25,348 nucleotides of DNA from Anaerozeibacter quisquiliarum. Lineage in GTDB: Bacteria; Bacillota; Clostridia; Christensenellales; Aristaeellaceae. A program made the translations under genes and the position numbers. Below are positions 5,351 to 12,472 of this stretch, piece by piece (positions within the stretch are counted from its first letter, which is position 1; each line of letters starts with the position of its first letter). The stretch lies in NCBI GenBank assembly GCA_051162045.1, contig JBISDI010000050.1; one strand, written 5' to 3'. The notes under the pieces are model-generated. The model did not search any database, was not told where the DNA came from, and was given only the letters and a program-made list of their open reading frames with translations.

Positions 5351-6463
5351 GTGAATGGGGGAATGCGGGTGCCGGAGGACGTGGCGCGCGCGCGGTGCTG
5401 GGTCGAGGTGGACCTTAAGGCGATTACTGCCAATTACTTGAGCGCGCGGGCGATGCTCGGGCCGGGTTGCCAGCTGATTCCCGTGCTCAAGGGCAATGCA
5501 TACGGCTGCGGCGCGCTGCCGGTGGCGCATGTGCTTGCGGGGCTCGGCGCGCGGCTGCTGGCGGTGGCGACGGTGGGCGAGGCGCTGGAGGTTCTGCGGG
5601 CGACGGATATAGGCGTGCTGGTCATGGGGCCGGCGGGCGAGGCGGAGTTGCCGGCGGCAATCGACGCGGGCGCGGCGCTGACCGCCTATTCGCCCGAGCA
5701 GGCGCGGCTGATCGGCGCGTGCGCGCAGGCCCTGAAGAGACCGGCGCGCGTACACTTCAAGCTGGACACCGGGCTGCACCGGCTGGGTTATGAACCCGAA
5801 ACCGCCGCGCGGGATATAATTGAGGCGGCGAAGCTTAAGGGCATCGTCCCCGAAGGGCTGTTTACTCACTTGGCGTTGCACAGCGCCTCGCTCGACGAGC
5901 GCCAATTCGAGGCGTTCGACCGGGTGGCCGGGCAACTGGAAGGCGCGGGGCTGCACCTGTTTAAGCATGTGCTCGACAGCATCGGACTCGTACGCTATCC
6001 CGATCGCCAGTATGGCGCGGTGCGCGTGGGCGCGTGGCTGTACGGCGTGTGCCCGGTCGGATACGAACACCCCGAGCGTGACAAGCCGGTGGCGCGGTTC
6101 ATGGCGCGCGTGGCGCAGGTGCGCAGCGTGCGCGCCGGCGAGCTGATCGGCTACGACGACGACCACCCGCTTGGGCGCGACGCGCTGGTGGCCACGCTGT
6201 CGGTCGGGTTTGCCGACGGCTGCCCCCGCTTCGTCGAGACCGGCGAGGTTGAGGTTCGCGGCCGGCGCGCGCGGGTGCTGGGCCGGGTGTGCATGGATCA
6301 GATGATGGTGGATGTGACGGCCATCGAGGGCGTGCGCGCGGGCGACGTCGCCACGCTGCTCGGCGGCGGGATAACGATCGAGGAGTACGCGCGCCGGGGC
6401 AATTTCAACCGCAACGAGGCGTTGGCTCGAATCGGCCCGCGCGTGCCGCGGGTATATTATTGA
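5351..6463 (+). CDS. alr: alanine/serine racemase, PLP-dependent, VanT-like active site
   Basis: This is a fold-type III PLP racemase of 370 residues that interconverts L- and D-amino acids for peptidoglycan. Lys47 in IPVLKGNAYG is the PLP lysine, although the family usually has KAN. Tyr268 in LIGYDDDH fits the catalytic tyrosine (Tyr265 in Geobacillus Alr). Cys314-Met315-Asp316 (GRVCMDQMMVDVT) is the partner-chain motif. Near the C-terminus NRNEALARIGPRVPRVY places Asn355 where Alr has Tyr354. Asn is the residue reported at this place in VanT serine racemases, so D-Ser or a broad range of substrates is possible. There is no N-terminal membrane domain as in VanT. The start is uncertain: GTG 5351, ATG 5363 and GTG 5369 are all possible, and the promoter leaves almost no leader. 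It heads a murein-peptide gene set. Confidence 0.9.
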   Translation: MNGGMRVPEDVARARCWVEVDLKAITANYLSARAMLGPGCQLIPVLKGNAYGCGALPVAHVLAGLGARLLAVATVGEALEVLRATDIGVLVMGPAGEAELPAAIDAGAALTAYSPEQARLIGACAQALKRPARVHFKLDTGLHRLGYEPETAARDIIEAAKLKGIVPEGLFTHLALHSASLDERQFEAFDRVAGQLEGAGLHLFKHVLDSIGLVRYPDRQYGAVRVGAWLYGVCPVGYEHPERDKPVARFMARVAQVRSVRAGELIGYDDDHPLGRDALVATLSVGFADGCPRFVETGEVEVRGRRARVLGRVCMDQMMVDVTAIEGVRAGDVATLLGGGITIEEYARRGNFNRNEALARIGPRVPRVYY

Positions 6464-6481
6464 AAGGGATGCGGCATAACC

Positions 6482-7672
6482 ATGGATGACGCCCAAGTTA
6501 TGGCGGCGGTGCGGGCGGTCGAGGGCTGGATGATCGACTGCCGGCGCGCGCTGCACCAGGTGCCCGAGCTGGGGTTTGAACTGACGCAAACCCGCGCCTA
6601 TGTGCGGGACAGGCTTCATGAATTGCGCATCCCCCATGCCGACTGCCAGGGCGGGCTGCTGGGGCTGATCGAGGGCGCGCGGCCGGGTCCGACGCTTTTG
6701 CTGCGCGCCGACATGGACGCGCTGCCGCTCGAGGAGCCCAGCGGGCCGTTCAGTTCGCGCCATCCGGGCAGGATGCACGCCTGCGGCCACGACGCGCACA
6801 CGGCGATCCTGCTGGGCGCGGCCAAGGTGCTCGGCGAGCACCGCGACGCGCTGTGCGGCAATGTCAAGCTGCTCTTCCAGCCGGCGGAGGAGACCGACGG
6901 CGGCGCGAAGCCCATGGTCGAGGCCGGCTGCATGACGGAGCCGCCCGTCGACTGGGCGTTCGGACTGCATGTGATGCCCCGGCTGCCGGTGGGCGTTGTG
7001 GAGACGCGCGCAGGCACGCTCAACGCCGCGACCGACGGCCTGACGATCCGCATACATGGCAAATCCGGGCACGGCGCGTACCCCGAGGGCGGCGCGGACG
7101 CGATCGTGTGCGCGGCGCAGCTGATTTCCGCACTCCAGACGCTGATCTCGCGCAATGTGTCGCCGCTCAGCAGCGCGGTGCTACACATCGGCATGATCGA
7201 GGGCGGCGCCGCGCCCAACGTCATGTGCGACCTGGTCACGCTGCGCGGTACGCTGCGCACGGCCGACGGGGCGCTGCGCCTCGCGTTGAAGCAGCGCATC
7301 CGCGAGGCGGTTCAGGGTGTTTGCCAGGCGATGGGCTGCACGGCGGACGTCGCGGTCGAGCCGGGCTACTGCGCGCTGGTCAACCAGCCGAACGAGGCCG
7401 GGCGGGTGCTTAAACTGGCCGAGCGGCTATACGGCGCTAAAGGCGCGCTCGAGGCCGCGGCCCCCAGCATGGGCGGCGAGGATTTCGCCTACTTCATCGA
7501 GCGCACGCCGGGCGCGTTCTTCCACGTCGGCTGCGCCGATCCGGCGCATATGCCGGCGCCGCCGCTGCACAGCCGCGCGTTTACATTGGACGAGCGGTGT
7601 TTGACGGTGGGCGCGACGATGGAGGTTGCGCTGGCGATGGAATTGATCGGAACAAAAAGGAGCGATGATTGA
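6482..7672 (+). CDS. M20D-family amidohydrolase (N-acyl-amino-acid or dipeptide deacylase)
   Basis: This is a 396-residue metallohydrolase of the M20D group (hippurate hydrolase, IAA-amino acid hydrolase and N-acetyl-diaminopimelate deacetylase types). Metal ligands are visible: Cys101 and His103 in MHACGHDAHTA, Glu136 and Glu137 in LFQPAEE, His163 in FGLHVMP, and the late His in LHSRAF. The lid or dimerisation domain spans about residues 180-300 (IHGKSGHGAYPEGGADAI). The start at 6482 follows the racemase stop by 18 nt. AAGGG at 6464-6468 is a somewhat distant ribosome binding site, so translation may be coupled. Cytosolic. The substrate cannot be told from sequence. With racemase, DppA and LD-carboxypeptidase as neighbours, an N-acyl amino acid or acylated peptide from cell-wall turnover is a reasonable inference. 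Confidence 0.9.
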   Translation: MDDAQVMAAVRAVEGWMIDCRRALHQVPELGFELTQTRAYVRDRLHELRIPHADCQGGLLGLIEGARPGPTLLLRADMDALPLEEPSGPFSSRHPGRMHACGHDAHTAILLGAAKVLGEHRDALCGNVKLLFQPAEETDGGAKPMVEAGCMTEPPVDWAFGLHVMPRLPVGVVETRAGTLNAATDGLTIRIHGKSGHGAYPEGGADAIVCAAQLISALQTLISRNVSPLSSAVLHIGMIEGGAAPNVMCDLVTLRGTLRTADGALRLALKQRIREAVQGVCQAMGCTADVAVEPGYCALVNQPNEAGRVLKLAERLYGAKGALEAAAPSMGGEDFAYFIERTPGAFFHVGCADPAHMPAPPLHSRAFTLDERCLTVGATMEVALAMELIGTKRSDD

Positions 7673-7673
7673 T

Positions 7674-8474
7674 ATGAAGATCTTTCTGTCGGCCGACATC
7701 GAGGGCACCTGCGGCATTGCGCATTGGGACGAGACCGAGCAGGGCAAGAACGGCTACCCGCACTTTGCCGAGCAGATGACGCGCGAGGTGGCCGCGGCCT
7801 GCGAGGGCGCGGCCGATGCCGGCGCGACCGAGCTGCTGGTCAAGGACGCGCACGACACGGCGCGCAACCTGAACCCGCAAGCGTTGCCGCGCTGCGCGCG
7901 TATCTTCCGCGGCTGGGGCCGCCACCCCTATTCGATGATGGCGGGGCTCGACAAGAGCTTCGACGGCGCGCTGTTCACCGGCTACCACGCCTGGGCCGGC
8001 TCCGACCATAACCCGCTGGCGCACACGATGAACCTCGGCGTCTCTGAGCTCACGATCAACGGCATGCCGGGTTCGGAGCTGCTGATCAACTGCCTGACCT
8101 GCGCCTACGAAGGCGTGCCTACGTACTTCGTGAGCGGCGACGCCGGGCTGTGCGCCTGGGTGCGAACGGTCAACCCGAACATCGCGACCGTGCCGGTCTC
8201 GCGGGGCGAGGGCAACGGCTCGATCTCGATCCATCCGGACGTGGCCGTGGAACGCATCCGCGGCGCGGTCGCCGAGGCATTGAAGGGCCCGCGCGAGGAT
8301 TACCTGTTCCCGCTGCCCGAGTCGTTCGAGGTGGAGGTTCGCTACCGCGATCACTTTGCGGCCAAGCGCGCGGGTTTCTATCCGGGCGCTGCGCAGCTCG
8401 GAGCGCATGCCGTGCGCTACCGCGCCGACGATTACTTCCACGTTCTGACATTTTTCTCATTTGTATTGTCATAA
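7674..8474 (+). CDS. dppA: M55 D-aminopeptidase, DppA type
   Basis: This 266-residue zinc peptidase of family M55 releases N-terminal D-amino acids, typically D-Ala, from short peptides. All expected zinc ligands of Bacillus DppA are present at nearly the same positions: Asp8 and Glu10 in MKIFLSADIEGTCG, His60 in LVKDAHDTARN, His105 in FTGYHAWAGS, and Glu135 in NGMPGSELLIN. I chose the ATG at 7674: AAGGAG at 7657-7662 lies 11 nt upstream, whereas the ATG at 7665 is too close. The upstream M20 gene stops at 7672, one base before. The C-terminus ends DYFHVLTFFSFVLS, and its last codons overlap the -35 box of the next promoter. In Bacillus DppA works with dipeptide uptake; here no transporter is adjacent. 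Function in D-Ala peptide salvage is a strong inference. Confidence 0.93.
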   Translation: MKIFLSADIEGTCGIAHWDETEQGKNGYPHFAEQMTREVAAACEGAADAGATELLVKDAHDTARNLNPQALPRCARIFRGWGRHPYSMMAGLDKSFDGALFTGYHAWAGSDHNPLAHTMNLGVSELTINGMPGSELLINCLTCAYEGVPTYFVSGDAGLCAWVRTVNPNIATVPVSRGEGNGSISIHPDVAVERIRGAVAEALKGPREDYLFPLPESFEVEVRYRDHFAAKRAGFYPGAAQLGAHAVRYRADDYFHVLTFFSFVLS

Positions 8475-8495
8475 ATCGGGCGATTATGCTATAAT
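8466..8495 (+). promoter_or_regulatory. promoter of the LD-carboxypeptidase gene
   Basis: TTGTCA (8466-8471), an 18-bp spacer and TATAAT (8490-8495), with TGC at 8487-8489 as an extended -10. It overlaps the dppA stop codon. Transcription would start near 8502, leaving about 4-13 nt before the start codon. Confidence 0.75.
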
Positions 8496-8514
8496 ACGGC
8501 GGGATGTGGAATGG

Positions 8515-9450
8515 ATGATTAAGGCTCGCGCCCTCGCGCCGGGCGGTACGCTGGGCTTTGTGGGGGCGTCGGGCGCGCTCGGCGATCCCGAGGCGCTCAC
8601 ATGCGCGGCGGCCAAGGCCGAAGCCATGGGCTACCGCGTGGTGCTGGGTTTAAGCTGCACCGCGCGCTACGGCTACCTGTCGGGTGACGACGCGCTGCGC
8701 GCGCGGGATCTGAACCGCATGTTTTCGGACGACGCGATCGACGCGGTGGTGTGCATCCGCGGCGGGTACGGCGCGCCGCGCATACTCGACCTGCTTGACT
8801 ACGAGGCGGCGGCAAGGCACCCGAAGCCGCTGATCGGCTATTCAGACATCACGGCGCTGCACTTGGCCTACCAGCGGATGAGCGGCCTTATTACCTTTCA
8901 CGCGCCGATGCCGACCGGCGACTGGGTCGAGGCGGGGTTCGAGGCGTTCAGCGCTCCGTCGATGTTTGACTGCCTGTCGGGGACGCAGGTGGGTGTGCCG
9001 CTTCGCAACCCCGAGGGGATCGAGCCGCGCTGCTTGCGGTCGGGCGAGGCCGAGGGCCGGCTCGTCGGCGGCAACCTGACGCTGATCTGCGCGCTGACGG
9101 GCACGCGATACATGCCCGACCTTCAAGGCGCGATCCTGCTGCTCGAGGACGTGGACGAGCGGCTGTACCGTGTGGACCGGATGCTGACGCAGCTCAGGCT
9201 CGCGGGCGCGTTCGACGCCTGCGCGGGCGTGGTGCTGGGCCAGTTTACGCGCTGCGACAGCGAGTACGAGGATCGGGCGCTGAGCTTTGAGGAGATCGTG
9301 CGCGACGTGGTGCTGCCCTCGGGCAAGCCTACGTTGTCGAATCTGATGATCGGACATGTGCCCGACAAACTCACGGTGGCGCTCGGGGCCAGGTACCGCC
9401 TGGACGCGGCGCGCGGCGCGCTGACGCTGCTGGAAGCGCCCTGCGCGTAA
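8515..9450 (+). CDS. S66 LD-carboxypeptidase (murein tetrapeptide carboxypeptidase type)
   Basis: This is a 311-residue serine peptidase of family S66 (LdcA/MccF), which cleaves the L,D bond before terminal D-Ala in murein tetrapeptides in the cytosol, or related amide bonds. The triad is visible: Ser110 in PLIGYSDITAL, Glu211 in LLLEDVDER and His281 in LMIGHVPDK, spaced as in E. coli LdcA. GTLGFVGASGALGDPE is the typical N-terminal strand, and the oxyanion region is IRGGYGAPRIL. I give the ATG at 8515. The in-frame GTG at 8506 is also possible, and a promoter at 8466-8495 excludes longer starts. No clear ribosome binding site is seen, so the message may be nearly leaderless. LdcA (cell-wall recycling) or MccF (microcin resistance) cannot be separated here; the racemase/DppA context favours recycling. 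Confidence 0.9.
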   Translation: MIKARALAPGGTLGFVGASGALGDPEALTCAAAKAEAMGYRVVLGLSCTARYGYLSGDDALRARDLNRMFSDDAIDAVVCIRGGYGAPRILDLLDYEAAARHPKPLIGYSDITALHLAYQRMSGLITFHAPMPTGDWVEAGFEAFSAPSMFDCLSGTQVGVPLRNPEGIEPRCLRSGEAEGRLVGGNLTLICALTGTRYMPDLQGAILLLEDVDERLYRVDRMLTQLRLAGAFDACAGVVLGQFTRCDSEYEDRALSFEEIVRDVVLPSGKPTLSNLMIGHVPDKLTVALGARYRLDAARGALTLLEAPCA

Positions 9451-9453
9451 GAC

Positions 9454-9474
9454 CCGCCGCAACCAATGCGGCGG
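9454..9474 (+). terminator. weak hairpin after the LD-carboxypeptidase gene
   Basis: CCGCCGC (9454-9460) and GCGGCGG (9468-9474) form a 7-bp stem with a 7-nt loop, directly after the stop. There is no T-run, so it may only slow or protect the transcript. Confidence 0.35.
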
Positions 9475-9546
9475 CGAGGCCGTCTAAAGAGACAAATACC
9501 GGCATATGAGGGGAAATGTGGTCACACTGTTTAGGAGGGTAAAGGC

Positions 9547-11298
9547 ATGAACTACGCAAGGCGGGTAGGGGCGTTGTTGCTGGTCTGCGCGCTGCTGGCG
9601 GGCATGCTGCCGGCGCTGGCTGAGGCTCAGGAAGCGGGAGGCGACCGATCGACGCACGGCGCGTTTGCGACGCAATTGGGCGGCATCGTGTACGCGGCGC
9701 TGTACACCGGCAGCGAATACGGGCTGTACAGCGTGCCCACGCAGGGCGGCGAGCTCAAGCAGTTGGACGTGGCCGCCGACCTCGGCGAATTGGTCGCGGC
9801 GAACGGCTTTGTGTACTACATGCGCGTGAAGGATGGCGTGCAGCAGATCATGCGCGTGGATGAGGCGGGCGCGGTCAGCGTGTTGTCCGACTTCGAGAGC
9901 GGCGTTACGGCCGACCGCCTGAGCTGGTACGAGGACGTGCTGTACTGCGTGGCCAACGGACGGCTCTACATCGTGGATCCCAACACGGGCGAATCGCTGC
10001 TGCTGTGCGACGAGCCGGTCAGCGACTACGCGATCGTGAGCAATGTGATCTACTATATCTCGGGCGCGGAGATGATGAACTACGAGCGCACCGTAACCGG
10101 GCAGGAAGCGCCGGTCACGCAGGAAGGCGGCACGCTGTGGTCGATGTCGATCATGGGCACCAACCCCGAGCGGCTGGTGCAGAAGGGCGTGACCGACCTG
10201 CGCGCGCTCGGCAACTACCTGTTCTTCCACAACCTCGAGGACAACTACCTGATGGGTTCGGCCAACGAAATGTGGCTGGAGGGCAAGCTGTACCGCTACA
10301 ACATCGAGACCGCGCAGATGTCGTCGATGAACCTCGACTACGACTGGGACTACTACCCAACCGAAAAGGGCGTGGTGGTGTACAGCTCGCAGGACATCTC
10401 GCTTTACCCGCTGACCGGCGGCGAGAAGCGGCAAGTGATGGCGCCGGAGCTGCGCGCGAATGTCACGGCGAACGGCGACTGCGCGTTCGTGTACGAGTAC
10501 ACAGCGGGCAAGCTGACCAAGCTGCCGCTCGACGGCTCGCCGGCGATAACGCTGGCCGACGACAGCGACGTGCTGCCCACGATCTCAAACGCCGCCCCCG
10601 AGGATGAGCTGCCGGTCGACGACGCGGAGCTCGGCGGCGAGACCGGCGACGTCGGCGAGGGGACCGACGACGGCGATGCGGACGTGCCCGACGAGAGCTA
10701 CGACGATGAGAAGGACGCCTCCACACCGGGCACCAGCTCGAGCTACATCTTCGCCAATTCGTCCAAGAAGAAGCTGACGCGCAAGCAGGTGCTGGCGATC
10801 GACAAGTCGCTGTGGGGCTACGCGCGCAACGAAATCTACGCGCGGCACGGTTACGCGTTCAAGAACAGCAAGTATAAGCGCTACTTCTCGAAGAAGAGCT
10901 GGTACAGCGCTGGCGGGTTTGCGTCGAGCAAGCTGAGCACGATCGAGTGGTACAATATGGAACTGATTAAGGGTCTGGAGGAGGAGTACGGTCTGCTGGA
11001 GGGCACCGGCTCGTCGTCCAGCAACTCCTCGGCCAAGGACAACACCTACATCCTCAAGGAAGCCAGCTCGAAGAAGCTGACGAAGAAATACCTGAGGGAC
11101 AAGCTGGGCAGCAAGTCCAAGTACGCGCTGGCGCGCAACGAGATCCTGGCGCGGCACGGCTACGTGTTCAAGACGGACAAGTACAAGAAGTACTTCCGCA
11201 ACCAGAAGTGGTACAAGCCGGGCGGGTATTCGTCGGGCGACCTGAGCAAGACCGAGTGGCACAACATCGAGCTGCTCAAGGAACTGGAAGACGAGTAG
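9547..11298 (+). CDS. secreted protein with beta-propeller-like region and two YARHG domains
   Basis: This is a 583-residue exported protein. Residues 1-28 are a Sec signal peptide (MNYARRVGALLLVCALLAGM, cleavage near LAEA) without a usable lipobox. Residues about 40-345 contain repeated short strands (GGIVYAALYTGSEYGLYSVP, GFVYYMRVKDG, NVIYYISG) like the DUF5050 or low-identity beta-propeller domain. An acidic linker follows (about 349-392, rich in Asp and Glu). Two YARHG domains close the protein: ARNEIYARHGYAFKNSKYKR (about 425-444) and ARNEILARHGYVFKTDKYKK (about 527-546), each ending in a Trp-containing segment. AGGAGGG at 9532-9538 fixes the start. YARHG domains are extracellular and common in Clostridia, often presumed to bind cell-wall or surface material, but their ligand is unknown. 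It forms a single-gene unit with a strong terminator. Confidence 0.85.
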   Translation: MNYARRVGALLLVCALLAGMLPALAEAQEAGGDRSTHGAFATQLGGIVYAALYTGSEYGLYSVPTQGGELKQLDVAADLGELVAANGFVYYMRVKDGVQQIMRVDEAGAVSVLSDFESGVTADRLSWYEDVLYCVANGRLYIVDPNTGESLLLCDEPVSDYAIVSNVIYYISGAEMMNYERTVTGQEAPVTQEGGTLWSMSIMGTNPERLVQKGVTDLRALGNYLFFHNLEDNYLMGSANEMWLEGKLYRYNIETAQMSSMNLDYDWDYYPTEKGVVVYSSQDISLYPLTGGEKRQVMAPELRANVTANGDCAFVYEYTAGKLTKLPLDGSPAITLADDSDVLPTISNAAPEDELPVDDAELGGETGDVGEGTDDGDADVPDESYDDEKDASTPGTSSSYIFANSSKKKLTRKQVLAIDKSLWGYARNEIYARHGYAFKNSKYKRYFSKKSWYSAGGFASSKLSTIEWYNMELIKGLEEEYGLLEGTGSSSSNSSAKDNTYILKEASSKKLTKKYLRDKLGSKSKYALARNEILARHGYVFKTDKYKKYFRNQKWYKPGGYSSGDLSKTEWHNIELLKELEDE

Positions 11299-11306
11299 CG
11301 AAAACG

Positions 11307-11347
11307 AGGGCTGCGGACGCACAAAAGCGCCGCAGCCCTGTTTTTTT
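11307..11347. terminator. Rho-independent terminator, usable from both sides
   Basis: AGGGCTGCGG (11307-11316) pairs with CCGCAGCCCT (11330-11339), followed by seven T residues (11341-11347). On the other strand a run of four T (plus-strand AAAA, 11301-11304) follows the same stem, so it can also stop the convergent dipeptidase transcript. Confidence 0.92.
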
Positions 11348-11410
11348 GTGCGCGGATGCGATCACAGGGGCGACCACAGGCCGCCCCCACGGGTTTTTGA
11401 CGGTTGCATT

Positions 11411-12322
11411 TCAGCCGGCCTCGGCCTGCTTGAGCACACCCCACAGGTTCATCCCCGCGATGCCCGCCAACGTCTCTTTATCATACCCCCGCGCCTCGAT
11501 CATGCGCAGCAAGGCCGGAAAGTCCTCCGGCCCCCCGAGCCCTTCGGGCCAGCGCTCGATCCCGTCGAAGTCCGAGCCAAAGCCCACGCATTGCTCCGCG
11601 CCGGCCTCGCACAGCGCGTCCAAGTGCCGAAGCACGTCGTCTGCGACCGCATCCCGGTCGAGCGCCAGGAACTTTGCGTAGAAGTTGAGCCCGATGAAGC
11701 CCCGCCTGCGCGCGATCTCCCTGACCTGCGCCCGGGCCAGGTTGCGCGGGGTTTCGGTCACCCAGCGCGCGTTGGAATGGCTGGCGATCACGGGCAGCTT
11801 CGCGCGCGCGAGCACTTCGTCAATCCCCGCGTCGTTCAGGTGCGACACGTCGCACAGCATGCCCAGGGCGTCCATCTCGGCGATCAGCTCGCGTCCGAAC
11901 GGCTTCAGGCCCTTGCCCGAGCCGCCGACCGCCGGGTAGCCGATCTCGTTTTCGTAGTTCCAGGTCAGCGCGATCATCTTGACGCCCAGCGCGTGGAAGT
12001 GATGCAGCCGCGCAAGGCTGCCCTCCAGCACCTCGCCGCCCTCGATCGACAAAATCCCGTGCGGCCCCTCCGGCGGTACGTCCGGCAGGGGGCCGCGCAC
12101 GAGCGGCACGCCGAGCAATGGAATCATGTCGAGCATCTTTCGCGCGCGCGTCCAGGGCGTGCCCGAATCGCCGCTCCCGCCCGAAAACAGCGCGTACGTT
12201 TGCAGAGCGACCCCGCCCGCCTCGAGCCTTTGTGGCGTCACCATCAGCTTTTCCGGGCGCGCGCCCAGCACGCCGAGCGCGTACAGCGAATCGCAATGCG
12301 CGTCCGCGATAAACACATGCAT
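11411..12322 (-). CDS. M19 membrane-dipeptidase family protein
   Basis: This 303-residue dinuclear zinc dipeptidase is related to renal dipeptidase, which hydrolyses dipeptides and tolerates a C-terminal D-residue. Ligands visible are His9 and Asp11 in FIADAHCDSLYAL, Glu in GILSIEGGEVLEG, and the two His in LCDVSHLNDAG and PVIASHSNARW. DFDGIERWPEGL is the C-terminal signature. The ATG at 12322 has GGAGG at 12329-12325 only 2 nt upstream, so the GTG at 12316 (8-nt spacing) may be the true start. The promoter leaves almost no leader. There is no signal peptide, so it is likely cytosolic. Single-gene unit, convergent with the YARHG gene. Acting on D-containing dipeptides together with DppA is inference. 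Confidence 0.92.
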   Translation of the reverse strand: MHVFIADAHCDSLYALGVLGARPEKLMVTPQRLEAGGVALQTYALFSGGSGDSGTPWTRARKMLDMIPLLGVPLVRGPLPDVPPEGPHGILSIEGGEVLEGSLARLHHFHALGVKMIALTWNYENEIGYPAVGGSGKGLKPFGRELIAEMDALGMLCDVSHLNDAGIDEVLARAKLPVIASHSNARWVTETPRNLARAQVREIARRRGFIGLNFYAKFLALDRDAVADDVLRHLDALCEAGAEQCVGFGSDFDGIERWPEGLGGPEDFPALLRMIEARGYDKETLAGIAGMNLWGVLKQAEAG

Positions 12323-12335
12323 CCCCTCCCGCGCC

Positions 12336-12364
12336 ATTATAGCGCGCGCGCCCGGGCGGCGCAA
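12336..12364 (-). promoter_or_regulatory. promoter of the M19 dipeptidase gene
   Basis: On the minus strand TTGCGC (12364-12359), a 17-bp spacer and TATAAT (12341-12336). The transcript would begin near 12329, right at the ribosome binding site. The -35 box and spacing are the same as in the racemase promoter. Confidence 0.65.
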
Positions 12365-12411
12365 GTGCAGGATGGGGCAGGGGGGGATGCAAAAATGAAG
12401 AAATTTGCTAC

Positions 12412-12440
12412 TTGTAATCGGACGCGGCGGGTGTTATAAT
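12412..12440 (+). promoter_or_regulatory. promoter of the DUF3798 transporter operon
   Basis: TTGTAA (12412-12417), a 17-bp spacer and TATAAT (12435-12440), with TGT at 12432-12434 as an extended -10. Transcription would start near 12447, inside a palindrome. Confidence 0.8.
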
Positions 12441-12456
12441 ATTGAATAAATTCAAT
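12441..12456. promoter_or_regulatory. operator candidate at the DUF3798 transcription start
   Basis: ATTGAA (12441-12446) and TTCAAT (12451-12456) form a perfect 6-bp inverted repeat around TAAA, immediately after the -10 box and spanning the predicted start site. A repressor bound here would block initiation. No regulator gene lies next to it. Confidence 0.5.
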
Positions 12457-12472
12457 GGATGGAGGTATTTCC

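Noticed and set aside
4823..7072. 749-codon minus-strand frame opposite rpsT, the racemase and part of the M20 gene
   Set aside because: Arg/His/Ala-rich composition, no motif, and it crosses terminators and promoters of real genes.
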